In this document: one piece after another, positions 22,490-32,639 of the stretch
Layout: each line of letters opens with the position of its first letter
Numbering within the stretch: position 1 is the first letter of the stretch
From: Dactylorhiza incarnata
Lineage: Eukaryota > Streptophyta > Magnoliopsida > Asparagales > Orchidaceae
Reading direction: 5' to 3'
DNA: 64,000 bases
Assembly (NCBI GenBank): GCA_033032865.1
Contig: JAWHQI010000616.1
Coordinates: forward strand, 267,001 to 331,000
Translations under genes and position numbers: made by a program
Notes under the pieces: model-generated
Database searches by the model: none
What the model saw: only the letters and a program-made list of their open reading frames with translations
What the model was told of the DNA's origin: nothing

Positions 22490-23985
22490 TGATGAGTCTG
22501 GTTTATACAGTGATTTCTGGCCTCATTTGGGTTTATTTTAGTGTCATTGCACTTCATTTGCTGTTCATATACGCTTATAGTGATAACAAGGCATTTCTGC
22601 GCCTTTTGTGCAATCCTTTCCCCTTTGTGGCATATTTTTCCTATATATTACTGTATGCCTGTGTTATGGATCCGGTGATGTGCACGGATCGGGGTTATTT
22701 GTACTTTTCCTGCAGGTCCTGGGGTCGTGTGCACGTTCGGGATGGTGCGAGGTGATTTTTGGCCTAAAAAGCCTCTGATCGTGCGCATTCCTTCGCGCAC
22801 GATCAGGCGCACGATCATTGATCGTGCGTTAATTCCCAGCCCAGATCGAGATCGGACCAAAGATATGCGCACGATCACAGGCCTTTCTTCACGCACGACC
22901 ACTGGTAGTGTGCCCCTGACCGTGCGATGTTTTCTATTTTTCCTTTGCTACAGGTTGACTGCGCACGATCACAGTCATTCCTTCGCGCACGACCATTGGT
23001 CGTGCGCCACTGACCATGCGCAGTACTTATTCTGCTCCCTATTTAAGGCGCTGTTCCGCGATTTTAGGTATTCCAGCGGGTTTTTGGCGCGATTTCTGAG
23101 CGCGACTCCGCCGTTCCACCTCTCCAAGGTCCCTCCTTCCATTCCTCCCCTTGGGAAAGCTTCATCCATTGATCCTAAGGTCATTCTAGCATTCCGGAAG
23201 CATTCTCCGCCATCTACGACCAGCATTCCAAGAGGAAGACATCTCCATTGGGTGAAGGAGAAGTGAACCCAGCTCTGAGAAGAAGACGGGCAGCGGTTAG
23301 AGGTAGTGACAGCCTCTGCATCCCGGAAGCAACCAAGGACTAAGCTCGGAGGAGGCGTGACGACCCCCCATTCCGACCACGATCCGCGGCAAGTCTTCTC
23401 ATCTCGTGGTTACTTCTACCCCTTCTCTTTTTGTGATTTGTACTCTTAATGGTTGTAATGAACTGAATGAACATCTATTTGTCTATGAATGGAAGTTTAT
23501 TTATGAACTTGTCTTTACATTATGCTGTGTTGTGATGCGCTCCGCCCCCGCTCCACTTACACCCACACGTTCCAGCACCCTCTCTAGCAAAAGCTGGAAG
23601 CGATATCGAAGAGGTGCCTTCGACCCTCAACCCTCACATCTGCAATCACCTCATCCATATGCTCACCGCCATCCGCTAAGCGAAGCACGGCATCGCGGCC
23701 TGCACTAAACCCATCCACCAAGCGATGCGGTGATTGCGACCCGCATAGTGTTTAGTTTTCTCATTTCCCGCGCTATAAAATCAACCAAACCCCCTTCTTG
23801 TTTTGTTAAACTTAGAACCCCCGTAATTAGTTTCCTAACGAGCAAATCGTATTCCCTAACTTGCGGTCCTTTGAGAACGATATTCGGGGAGCTACTCCCT
23901 ACTTTTATTACTTGAGAACGACCGGTGCACTGCCGTCGTACCGCATTTCGTGCCCGCTAATTAGCGGTGTGGAAATAGCGTAGCA
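22490..23985 (+). repeat. 3' LTR of copy A
   Basis: 1496 bp, the same length as the 5' LTR and almost identical to it, including the palindrome array (22777-23020) and the TATTTAAGG box near 23040. This suggests a fairly recent insertion compared with the Copia element that hosts it. Confidence 0.9.
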
Positions 23986-23990
23986 ACCAT

Positions 23991-24953
23991 CTAACTTGCT
24001 TCCTTGTAGTTCAACAGAAAAGCTACCCTGGTATGACATCATCTCGTCAAATACCACATCCCTTGAGACCACAGCTCTCCATGTGTCAGGATCCATGCTT
24101 CGTTCTGAGGGTATAAGGAACATGCACATAGCAGGTAGATCTGAACACTCGAAGGTGTTCCACCGTAGGCTTTATCTTGAACATCAACTCATGAGGGGTC
24201 TTCATGTTGATGGGACTGAGAGCCATCCGATTGATGACATAGGTTGCACAAGACATTCCCTCTGCCCAGAAAGGCTTTGGGATATTCTTGGCATGACGCC
24301 ACCACTTGCAGGTTTCCGTCAGATGATGGATCTTCCACTCTGCAACGCCATTCTGTTGTGGAGTGTGAGCACAAGAGAGCTCTATCTGGATGCCATGCCT
24401 CCTGCAAAAGTTAAAGAATGATGTGGAGGTAAACTCTCCTCCACTGTCAGTTCTGAACTTCTTGATCCGCAAGTTGAGCCGACCCTCAACTAGCTCCTTA
24501 ATCTTCACAAACCTAGAGAACGCTTCCGACTTCTCCTTCAGAAAATATACCCAAGTATATATAGTGAAGTCATCAATCAGAACTAGCATATACCTGCGGC
24601 CTCCAAGACTGACAGTTGTGGTAGGTACAAACAGATCACCATTAATACACTCCAATGGTTCTTTACATTTACTTTATGATTTGTCAAATGGAAGACAATG
24701 AGCCTTACCATATTGGCAACCTGCATAAACGTGACCTTCGCCGAAGGATGACAAACTAGGCAAACATCTCATAAGGCCTCTCCCTGCCATAGCTTTCAAC
24801 ATGTCCGAGTCTTTCATGCCAGATAGCAGCGCTATCATTAGTCCTCATCTTATCAACACAGGAACTTGTAGATAACACAAACAAGTCCTTCACCCTTCTA
24901 CCGATATGAGTGACTTCAGCCTCCACCACTGACACGTTTCTAAGAAACTTCAC
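23991..24953 (-). pseudogene. in: Copia integrase
   Basis: Upstream portion 24953-24756 carries the pre-integrase zinc domain (AAIWHERLGH). After several stops and a frameshift, the core (24655-24086) has LVLIDDF with the first catalytic Asp, FRTDSGGEF with the second, and PQQNGVAEWK with the catalytic Glu, so the DDE triad is visible. The C-terminal part (PFWAEGMSCATYVINR) is typical of Copia. The end toward 23991 continues after the inserted element at 17964. Confidence 0.87.
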
Positions 24954-25286
24954 TTATGTTGGACCAAACAGAACGTGATAGCCAACATCCACATCATTGG
25001 TCACCGAGAAGTGGTTTTTCTTCATCCCCAGAACATGATAGACACTCTTCAACGTAAGAGTACCTCTATCTCCATTCAAAGAGACTACACCCTCCTTCCC
25101 TACTGCATGTATAGTATCATCAGCTGTAATGATATCATCATTACTTGTATATGCCTGCAAAGAAGAGAACTTCGACTCATCTCCGGTTAGGTGATGACCA
25201 CAACCCAAGTCCACTATCCAATTATCCTGATAGTTGATGGAATCCATAGCCTGAACACGCGTGCCCATCATGAAGGCTCCATCACC
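24954..25286 (-). pseudogene. pr: Copia aspartic protease
   Basis: Open from 25271 in the same frame as gag. It shows DNWIVDLGCGHHLTG where Copia proteases normally have WI(V/L)DSGC, so the catalytic DSG triplet has become DLG. The rest (TADDTIHAVGKEGVV, LKSVYHVLGMKKNHFSV) matches the family. The frame continues into the integrase zinc domain with a stop near 24954. Confidence 0.82.
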
Positions 25287-26084
25287 CTATCTATCATCTG
25301 CATTGGAACTAACCTCCTTCTTTCCTGCAGCATGCCCCGACTGAAGATTGACCTTGCATTCTTTCTTGAAGTGACAAGGTTTGTTGCACTTGTAACATCT
25401 CAGCCCTTCCTTCTTCTTCCCATCAAACTTAGGAGCATAACTCCTCTCTTGCTGAGATGAAGTAGATGGACCATCGTTACCAGATGACTTCTTCTTATTA
25501 TCCCATCTCTTCTTCTTGCCTTTGTTAAGAACCTCACTCTCTTCTCCAGAGACAGACATCCCAGCCATTTGATTGGCTAAGCTCTCTTGCGAAGCCAGCA
25601 AGTTCTCCAGCTCTAACAACGATGGCTGATTGGCCTAACCTTGAACATAAGTGACAAAGGCCACATACTCCCACCGCAAGCCGCAGATTATGTGCCTCTT
25701 CAACTTAGCTTCTGAAATTGGCTCATCCGGGTCCAAAGCTGATATCTCCGTGCATAGGTTCTTCATCTTTAAGAAGAACGTTGAGATTGACAAATCTCCC
25801 TTAGTTGCTTTCGCCAACTCATTTTCCAAGAACTATAGTTGAGCTACATTCTTCTTATTGAACAGGCCATCCAGGGCTGTCCAAATCTCAGCAGCTGACC
25901 TACATCCGATGATGTGATCAAACAACTCCAGAATGATAGCTCGCTTGAGAGTGAACTCAGCCTTTGCATTTGTTCTCTTCCAAGCCTTCACAAGCTCAGC
26001 ATTCCCCTCCGCAGGAACAACAACTTGTCTTGCTTCTCCTCCAACTACCTCCCATAATTCCTCGCCAAGCAGATTGCTCTCCAT
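25287..26084 (-). pseudogene. gag: Copia gag with CCHC knuckle
   Basis: ATG at 26084; MESNLLGEELWEVVGG start. The UBN2/DUF4219-type core has RAIILELFDHIIGCRSAAEIW and SISTFFLKMKNL. The zinc knuckle CYKCNKPCHFKKEC is at about 25408-25367. Stops at about 25833, 25632 and 25284 are all in one frame, so the gene is broken by point changes only. The Gag shell would package the RNA. Confidence 0.85.
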
Positions 26085-26233
26085 GCAAGACTTCCACTTT
26101 TAAAAGTTAGTCTACGTAAGGAGATCAATACCAAGACCTCTAGCATATCCTCCTTCCATTGTTATCTCATTGATTGACAACCAACTTGCAGAAACCCAAG
26201 CAGAAGGTAACGCTAATTACTGCTCAGAAACCT

Positions 26234-26245
26234 CCTCTGATACCA
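26234..26245 (-). promoter_or_regulatory. Copia primer binding site
   Basis: The minus strand reads TGGTATCAGAGG directly after the LTR end, matching the 3' end of initiator methionine tRNA, the usual Ty1-copia primer. Confidence 0.88.
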
Positions 26246-27510
26246 TGTTAAAATTTTTAGAGGTTGTGGAGAGAAGTAATAAATGCGGAACACTTCAACA
26301 CAATCCACAAGAATGACAATCAATGACAATGGGAAGACTGAATAGTGCTTTTGTATTAACTATCTCTTTACAGCTTGAGACATATATGGCGAGACATGAT
26401 TCATAAGAATCATAAAGGAGTGAAGCGCAAGACAAAAAACAAGCCGCCAGCGAACTGCCAAAGTAGAGACTGTCAGACAGCACGAACAGGCAAGCCACAT
26501 GGCTATCCCTGAGACCGCAGGAACAGAGAACAAGATGCTACTGTCAGACAGCAATCACAGACCGCCTAACCCACTGCTTTATTCAGCTGCTGAAAACAAC
26601 TGCTCGCACTTCTTGATCTCCCAGACCGCACGGTCTCAAGATCACAGAAGAACCTGTGAACACTTGATGAAAAACTGCTTCCTGCTGCAAGACCGCAACT
26701 CAAGATCGCCCGACCACTTAATGCCGCCCGATTAACTGAGTCCCCTGCACAGTCCAAGAAGTCTTAAACACAGTCCGCATAGAAAGACCACTGCCGAACT
26801 GGTTTATTCAAAGATGGAAAGAAAAGAGAATGCTGACGGTGACTGCTAGCCGCTAACCTGCGAACAGAACAACCCGGTCGGACAACTCAAACCGCGTGAC
26901 CTCAAAGTGAGACCTACATAGTCAAGGCAACTTTAGTTCTTACAGTTCTTGTGTATGAATGGCTACCCTGGCGTCCCTATTTATAGGCAAACGAATGGAT
27001 GTCATCACCGCCCTAAGGGATATAGTCACCTTCCTTATTGAAGCACATGGTCTCCAGTACCAGACCGCGCGGTCTATTCAAGACCATATTAAACTTAGGC
27101 AAAACTGTCCAAGATAGTTTGCCACAACATACTGGCATTCCGCCCGACCTCTTATAAGAAAAAACATGAGCATCTGACCGAACAGGAGCAGACCACCAGA
27201 ATAAGCTCATACAACCCACCCAGACTCTTATAAGATCATCACCACACGAACACACTGGCCTTCCACAAGTGACCGCCAGAGCGAACTCATGCAAACCACA
27301 GTAGAGACCGCTGAAGCAAACATGTACCAGACTGCCCGGTCTCTACCCGATCAAGAATACTTGGGCACAAGAGGCGAACTAACACAAGCCGCCAACACCA
27401 GATATACGTGAACTCGATAGCCAGATCGCCACACCCGAGCTCGTGCGGTCTCTACGGTCTCCAAAAAATAGGCCGCCCAGATACTTCTCTCCCACTTCAA
27501 AAATATAACA
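26246..27510 (-). repeat. Copia 5' LTR
   Basis: 1265 bp. The minus-strand TATA box CTATAAATAGG is at 26976-26986. GACCG/CGGTC half-sites recur throughout, as in the 3' LTR. The right end TAACA is followed by TSD CCTCT (27511-27515). Confidence 0.9.
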
Positions 27511-27515
27511 CCTCT

Positions 27516-27990
27516 CTTATGTTAGAGTGTATATAATTTCAACCTAATTTTGTTTGAAATTTTTTACAATTTTGTCTGCTAAATAGATATCTTGAGAAGT
27601 ACTTAGCTAAGCATGTTTCTCTTTTTAAATTAATACCATAACTTATGACTTAATTCTTGAATTCCTAGATTTTGGTTTTAACCTACTCTTAGTTAATGAA
27701 ATTTTAGTTAGTTAGAATATTATCAATGTCTTGTAAATTATCTCTCATTATTTTGCTCTGGAATAGCAAAAGATCAAGTATGGGGGTGTTTGATGAGTAG
27801 TTTATTGACTCATCTTTTAGTAAAGTTTTAGCTTTATTTAATATGAATTTATATAAATTATATGAATTATCTCAATTAAATGGTTTCTTTTCATTTCTAA
27901 GTACTAAATTAAGCTCATTTTATATTTTTTCAGGTTTTCTGGACACTTTGAGCAAAATGTCAAGTGCACGCCTAAGGTCACGGGCCTGAC
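27516..27990 (+). repeat. End of Athila (plus): polypurine tract and partial 3' LTR
   Basis: The Athila tail resumes after the Copia insertion and ends with AGTATGGGGGTGTT (27777-27790), the polypurine tract. The LTR then starts TGATGAGTAG at 27791. Only 200 bp remain, including a CTTTTTTCAGG-type stretch near 27930-27941 and the start of a GTCACG motif, before it is cut by the minus-strand Athila LTR end at 27991. Confidence 0.75.
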
Positions 27991-28939
27991 TGATGAATAA
28001 AATCCGCGCTGCGTAAAATTAAAGTGTTATCCACGTATAATTTGATAAGGCAAGTGTACCTATCGTTTTATAGTATACGATTTAGAAAATCTAGTGTCGT
28101 ATTTTTCCGGGCTTGTTGAGTACTTTTACTCACAAAGAAGAGCTATTATTTTATCGATCGAAAGTTTGTTTTGATTTGGAAAATGATTCAGAGAAAATCA
28201 ACTACGAAGAAAAATTATGATTAAAAGATTAGCACTTCATCTAGAATCCCTTTGGAATAAAATAGAATTTTACAAAAGAATAATCTGCAAGCTCTTATTG
28301 AAATAACTTCGACCATGGAGGTTCCCAAATCATGATAGCACCTCTCTCAAGGAATACTACCAACTAACCTTAGGTTGATCGATTAAGACCCCTCGGCCAG
28401 TCGAAACCCCTAATCTTGCTTTAAGCGGTGAACCCCACTATTGGATTTGACTCCAATCTGTAAGATTTATGTCGTCCTCTCTCGAGGAGTGCATGCAACT
28501 CCTTTTATCTTTGAGTGATCTCCTCGTATGCACGGATCTGTCGATCAACTTGAATACAGATCTTAGATCGAAAAACATATTCGCGACATATGAATTTGAC
28601 GCAATTAAATTCAAAGATAAATTGAAGATAATCAAGATGAGAGCTTGCCAATTAGAAAAGTTAAAAACATATTTTATTTCATTCCAAAGTTCATCATGAC
28701 CAAGTGTTAAAGAGAACTTAGCTACTCATCATAATGATGGGAATACAAGTAGAAGAGGAAGAAGACATGATAAAAAACTACAATACTTGAATTAAAATTG
28801 CAATAATAGAAAACCTACAACTTGTAGAAAAACTAGCTAGAACAACAAAAATAGTAAACTAAAGCTAAAAATAAACTCCAAAATTGAACTCCTATACTTC
28901 TAGAGATTGCTGCCTTTTATAGTTGAAAAATTGAGGAGT

Positions 28940-28973
28940 CACGCCCTTGGTCACGCACGTGACCAAGGGCGTG
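28940..28973 (-). promoter_or_regulatory. Perfect 16-bp-arm palindrome with G-box core
   Basis: CACGCCCTTGGTCACG (28940-28955) and CGTGACCAAGGGCGTG (28958-28973) pair perfectly around two bases. A CACGTG G-box, the bZIP/bHLH core site, is at 28956-28961. It begins 18 bp upstream of the TATA box on the minus strand. Related but imperfect copies recur about every 100 bp in the remainder of the LTR. Confidence 0.75.
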
Positions 28974-29013
28974 TAAGCGGCGTAATTGCGATCTTGAAAG
29001 CCCGGGAACGTTA

Positions 29014-30538
29014 TGTTAGAACAAACCTATTACTGATTTGGGCTAGGATCACCATCTGTTGATTAGGACTCAAGTTGACCCCATTGTATAGTCTAGGTTC
29101 AAGGTCTAAGGCTGTCTGAGTTAGCTAGAACTTATGAAAATTCCAAGTCTCTGCGTTCAACGAACTTCATTCTGCGTTCGACGAACTCCTTCCTGGGTTT
29201 GACGAACATCGTGTTTCAGTTTGACGAACTTGCTCCTCTGCTCGACGAATTCAGTCTTCCAGCCAGCTCAATAGTTTTATCTCAGTTCGACGAACTCCAG
29301 ATTGAGATCGACGAACTCAGCTTTGTGTTCGACGAATAAGTAACTAAATGTTCAGTTCGACGAACTCAACTCTCAGCTCGACAAACTCAGCTTTCTATTC
29401 GACGAATTTCTTCTCCAGCTTGACAATTTCTGATGGATCAGTTATCTATGTTCTCTGAACTCAAATCGACTAATCAGCAACGGATCTATTCAATTCTTTT
29501 GGACTTATTCATTATCAGATATGTCAAGATTTGATCTTTCCTTTTTATTATTTCCTTTCCATTCTCTTCTTTCGAGAAAGTAGCCATTTGATATATTGGA
29601 AAAGGATACTCTTATGGAAAAGGAAAAGAAATTAAAGACTTGTGATGAATCAGATTGCAGTTCCAAGAAATATCTTTTCAGATTATTTTATTCCTAAAAC
29701 CAGAAGATTTGAATTTGAAAATCAGTCATATATCTCTAAGGAAAAGGATGAAGCAGTAAGATCAGTAAGATAGTGAAAGATAGCAACAAAGACACAGTCG
29801 AGAGAGATATACAGAAAGTCAAAAAGAATTAAAGATCTTTATCCTCAACATCAACACTTTCATTCTCTGAGAACAACAAAAATTATCTCTCAGTTTTTAG
29901 TTGCTATTTCTTAATCTTCAAAGAGCAACAATAATCTGAGAAACCTTGTCTCTCAGATTCATCTGTTATCAAGGAAGATTTTCTACATCCAAGAGAAAGC
30001 TCCATCCATTATCTGTCAAAGAAATTATATCAGACAAGGGGAGCTTTACATCAATAATCCACTAGTCTTCTCTCAGCTTGTTGACAGAGAAGAACTTCAT
30101 AAACCATTTTGTTTATTTTACCCCATCTTGTACAGGGTTCTAACTCCCTTCAAAAGTTAACATTTGGTGGCAGGGCACCTGATCAAAAATCTGTGTTTTG
30201 GTTTGAGCACCTGATCAAAGGCTCAGTGGTGACTGGGCACCTGATCAAAAATCCCATTGGTGATAGGGCACCTGATCAAAAACCTAGTGGATTCCTACCA
30301 AGGGTGGTAGAAGAGTAGATGTACCCAGGTTAATTGGGGAACTACTATAGATCCTTGTGTCTACTGTGATTGTGTGTTTCTTTGTATACTGTGCTGTGAT
30401 TTTTGTTTTGCTCTTACACTCACTCTGTTACACACATATATATCAGTATTTTAATTACGCTATAAAATAAGTTAAAAACTTTTAATACTCTATTCACCCC
30501 CCTCTAGAGTAAAATCTAAGATCTAAACCTCACTTTCA
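29014..30538 (+). repeat. Sirevirus 5' LTR
   Basis: Starts TGTTAGAACAA (the 3' copy has TGTTGGAACAA) and ends CACTTTCA. The TTCGACGAA array spans 29150-29430 with about 14 units. Four GGCACCTGATCAAAA repeats, about 33 bp apart, lie at 30170-30290. No convincing TATA box was found. The primer site TAGTATCAGAGG (30542-30553) follows, with one mismatch to the usual methionine-tRNA sequence. Confidence 0.85.
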
Positions 30539-30638
30539 ATTAGTATCAGAGGTTGGTTGATTGTTTACAGGCTAACACCTGAATCCAAAGATCAATTAGA
30601 TCTTAATTTCTTCTAGAGTTTTCTTTTTCTAAAAACTC

Positions 30639-32207
30639 ATGGCACAGAACAAAGAAAACTCAAGCACAAGACCTCCTATGTGCAATCTTAACAAATTTGC
30701 ATTATGGAAGGCAAGGATCAGATTATATATGAATTCTATTGATTAGGATATTTTTAATGCTATTTTGACAGGACCTCCTACTCCTTCAGCATCAACAAGT
30801 ACTGAGACAACAACCAACTCTAATGCTGTTCCACCCCCTGAGTGGACAGATGCTCAAAAGAAACAAAGAAATGAAGATGCCAAAGTAATGAACATATTGG
30901 CACAGACAATGTCTGATGATATTTTCTAGAAGGTTGTGGACTGCACCTCAGCCAGGGATATCTGGATCTCCCTCAACAACCTGGTTGAAGGATCCGCAGA
31001 TGAGAGAAAGGACAGGAGATCCCATCTCATCTCCCAATATGAGAATTTCAAAAAGGGAGAAACTGAAACTGTAGCAGACATGTACAACAGACTCAGTCTC
31101 ATCATCAATGAGCTGAAGTCTTTATATAAGGTGATCTCTATCACTGAAGTGATTGATAAGATCCGAATGTACTTCCCCAACACATGGGACTCAAGGATCT
31201 GGCCAATCAAGGAAGCCATAAGCCTAAATGAGATCTCTACTAAGACCTTGTTAGGCAAATTAAAATCCTATGAGCAGCTTATCAAGTCTAGAGAAGCTGA
31301 ACAGTCTACCTCCTCGCCAGCCACCAAAAAGGAGAGAAGCATTGCTTTCCAAGCAACAGAAGAGGAAGATAAAGCTCCAGGAGAAATGGAGTTTATGAGC
31401 CTCCTAGCCAAGAGATTTTACAAAATGTCTAGAAAGGACTTCAGAAATAAGGATTTTAGATCAAAAGAAAAACCAAAGTGTCACAAAACAAACTCTAAAA
31501 AAATTATTTGTTTTGGCTGCAGGAAACCTAGACACATTCTACCTGAGTGTCCAGAAAATCAAAAGAAGGACAAGAGAAAAGATAAAGAAGAAAAGAGGCA
31601 CTCCAACAAGCCATCCTCCCACAAACACAAACATAAGGGAAGAAGCTTTGTAGCTGAAACATGGAGTGATACTGAGTCAGGGTCATCATCCAGCTTTTCT
31701 GAAGATGAAAATGATCCAAATGAAAAGGATCAATGCTTGATGGCTATTTATGACTCATGCAATGATTCAGAACATGCATCATCATCCAGCTCTAGTGATG
31801 ATGAAGATGAAAGAAATTTCTGCATGATGGCTATCAATGCCTCATGAAATAATTCAGATTAATCAGAATCTGACAATGACAGTGATCAGGTAATCTCTAC
31901 CTTTGATTATAATTCAAATGATTTTAAAAATGAATTCAAAACTCTTTGTTTAGATTTAATTAAATCTGAGAAGGAAATAATTTCCCTCAGAAATAAGTTG
32001 GTTGAAATGAATCAACTGACTGAAGATAATGCCAATCTTAAGAAAGAACTTGCTGCCTCCAAAGAATATATTGTTCTCATTGAGAACAAATTATCTGAGA
32101 CTAAAAAGTTTGAAGAATCCCTCAATGGGAGAAGCATCAAACTGATGGACATCACAAACACTGTGAATGCCAGACTCAATGGCAAACTGGGCTTGGGTGC
32201 ATCATAA
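30639..32207 (+). pseudogene. gag: Sirevirus gag
   Basis: One frame of 523 codons from ATG 30639, with stops near 30747, 30927, 31845 and 31860. It starts MAQNKENSSTRPPMCNLNKF, followed by the UBN2 core (ARDIWISLNNL, FKKGETETVADMYNRL, IKEAISLNEISTKTLLGKL). The zinc knuckle CFGCRKPRHILPEC is at 31510-31551. Next come Lys-rich and Ser/Asp-rich segments, with a duplicated MAI(Y/N)xS plus SSSSSDDEDE block, and a predicted coiled coil (31998-32130). Long C-terminal extensions of this kind are typical for Sirevirus Gag. Confidence 0.85.
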
Positions 32208-32335
32208 AGTCAGCCATATCTTCTTAAGAAAGACATCTTATCTACTCCAGTAAAGTTCATTTCTGCCAAGAGCAAAGAGGCAGTAGAAGTAGGTAAGAAT
32301 ATCTCAAGCAAGGATGTTAAGAATAAAAAATTCAA

Positions 32336-32510
32336 AAGAATTCGTCGAACAGCGCTCGACGAAATTACATAAATTCATCGAACGGTGATCGACGAACGCT
32401 GAACACAGATTTTCAGTATAGCTACTCATCGAACGGCGCTCGACGAAATTACTTCAATTCGTCGAACGGCGATCGACAAACTCAGCCAAGTTCGTCGAAC
32501 AGAAAATGTA
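32336..32510 (+). repeat. TTCGTCGAA palindrome array in gag-pol junction
   Basis: Five TTCGTCGAAC or ATCGAAC half-sites alternate with GATCGACGAA/GCTCGACGAA half-sites, giving hairpins such as TTCGTCGAACGGCGATCG. This is the LTR motif in both orientations. The array lies in the same reading frame as gag and pol and reads as repeats of RRTALDE/HRTVIDE peptide, broken by stops at about 32369 and 32402. Confidence 0.85.
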
Positions 32511-32639
32511 CTGAATTTTAAAAGAATTCTCATTCTCAACATACTAAGAATCCCTTTACTGAGTGGATCATTCCTCCAATGAGATATCATCCACAAGGCT
32601 ATAAGGATCAGCCTGAGATTTCTTACATTTCAGATTTTT

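Larger units (their letters stand above)
17970..23985 (+). mobile_element. Non-autonomous Gypsy-type element, twin zinc knuckle (copy A)
   Basis: Both LTRs are 1496 bp (17970-19465 and 22490-23985), start TGATGAGTCTGG and end GTAGCA. The flanking 5-mers ACTAT (17965-17969) and ACCAT (23986-23990) match at 4 of 5 positions, consistent with a TSD carrying one C-to-T change. A TGGCGCC-type primer site and a CTAGGGGTG purine tract are in place. The 3.0-kb interior encodes one broken zinc-knuckle ORF and no protease, RT, RNase H or integrase. The primer site and U5 resemble Athila/Tat elements. It is related to the element at 58483-64000. Confidence 0.88.
10330..27510 (-). mobile_element. Ty1-copia retrotransposon (minus), host of two insertions
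   Basis: Both LTRs (10330-11596 and 26246-27510) start TGTTAAAATTTTT and end in TAACA. They are flanked by a perfect 5-bp TSD, CCTCT. Gag, protease, integrase, reverse transcriptase and RNase H fragments lie in Copia order on the minus strand. Two elements inserted later: 12210-16748 in the RT-RNase H part and 17970-23985 in the integrase-RT linker. Without them the element is about 6.6 kb. The lineage within Copia is not resolved. Stops and frameshifts make it inactive. Confidence 0.92.
2385..27990 (+). mobile_element. Athila-type Ty3-gypsy retrotransposon (plus), interrupted
   Basis: Gag, protease, reverse transcriptase, RNase H and integrase fragments occur in the Ty3-gypsy order along 2385-9081. 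A long AT-rich tail follows and ends in a polypurine tract (GTATGGGGGTG) and a partial 3' LTR from 27791. The tail is split at 10329/27516 by the minus-strand Copia element; CCTCT at 10325-10329 and 27511-27515 is the target duplication. The integrase core is missing, replaced by a GC-rich element at 6516-8642. The 5' LTR is absent because the element is cut off near 2385. Many stops and frameshifts show an old copy. Confidence 0.85.

Noticed and set aside
22727..23266. 179-residue open frame
   Set aside because: It lies wholly inside the 3' LTR of copy A and is repeated, broken, in the 5' LTR at 18222-18746; no domain.
24390..24701. Plus-strand open frame over Copia integrase
   Set aside because: Antisense of the integrase core, which has clear DDE motifs on the minus strand.
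28936..28976. Rho-independent terminator or riboswitch-like stem
   Set aside because: The stem is in an LTR promoter region of a eukaryotic element, has no U-tract, and is repeated as a dispersed palindrome family.
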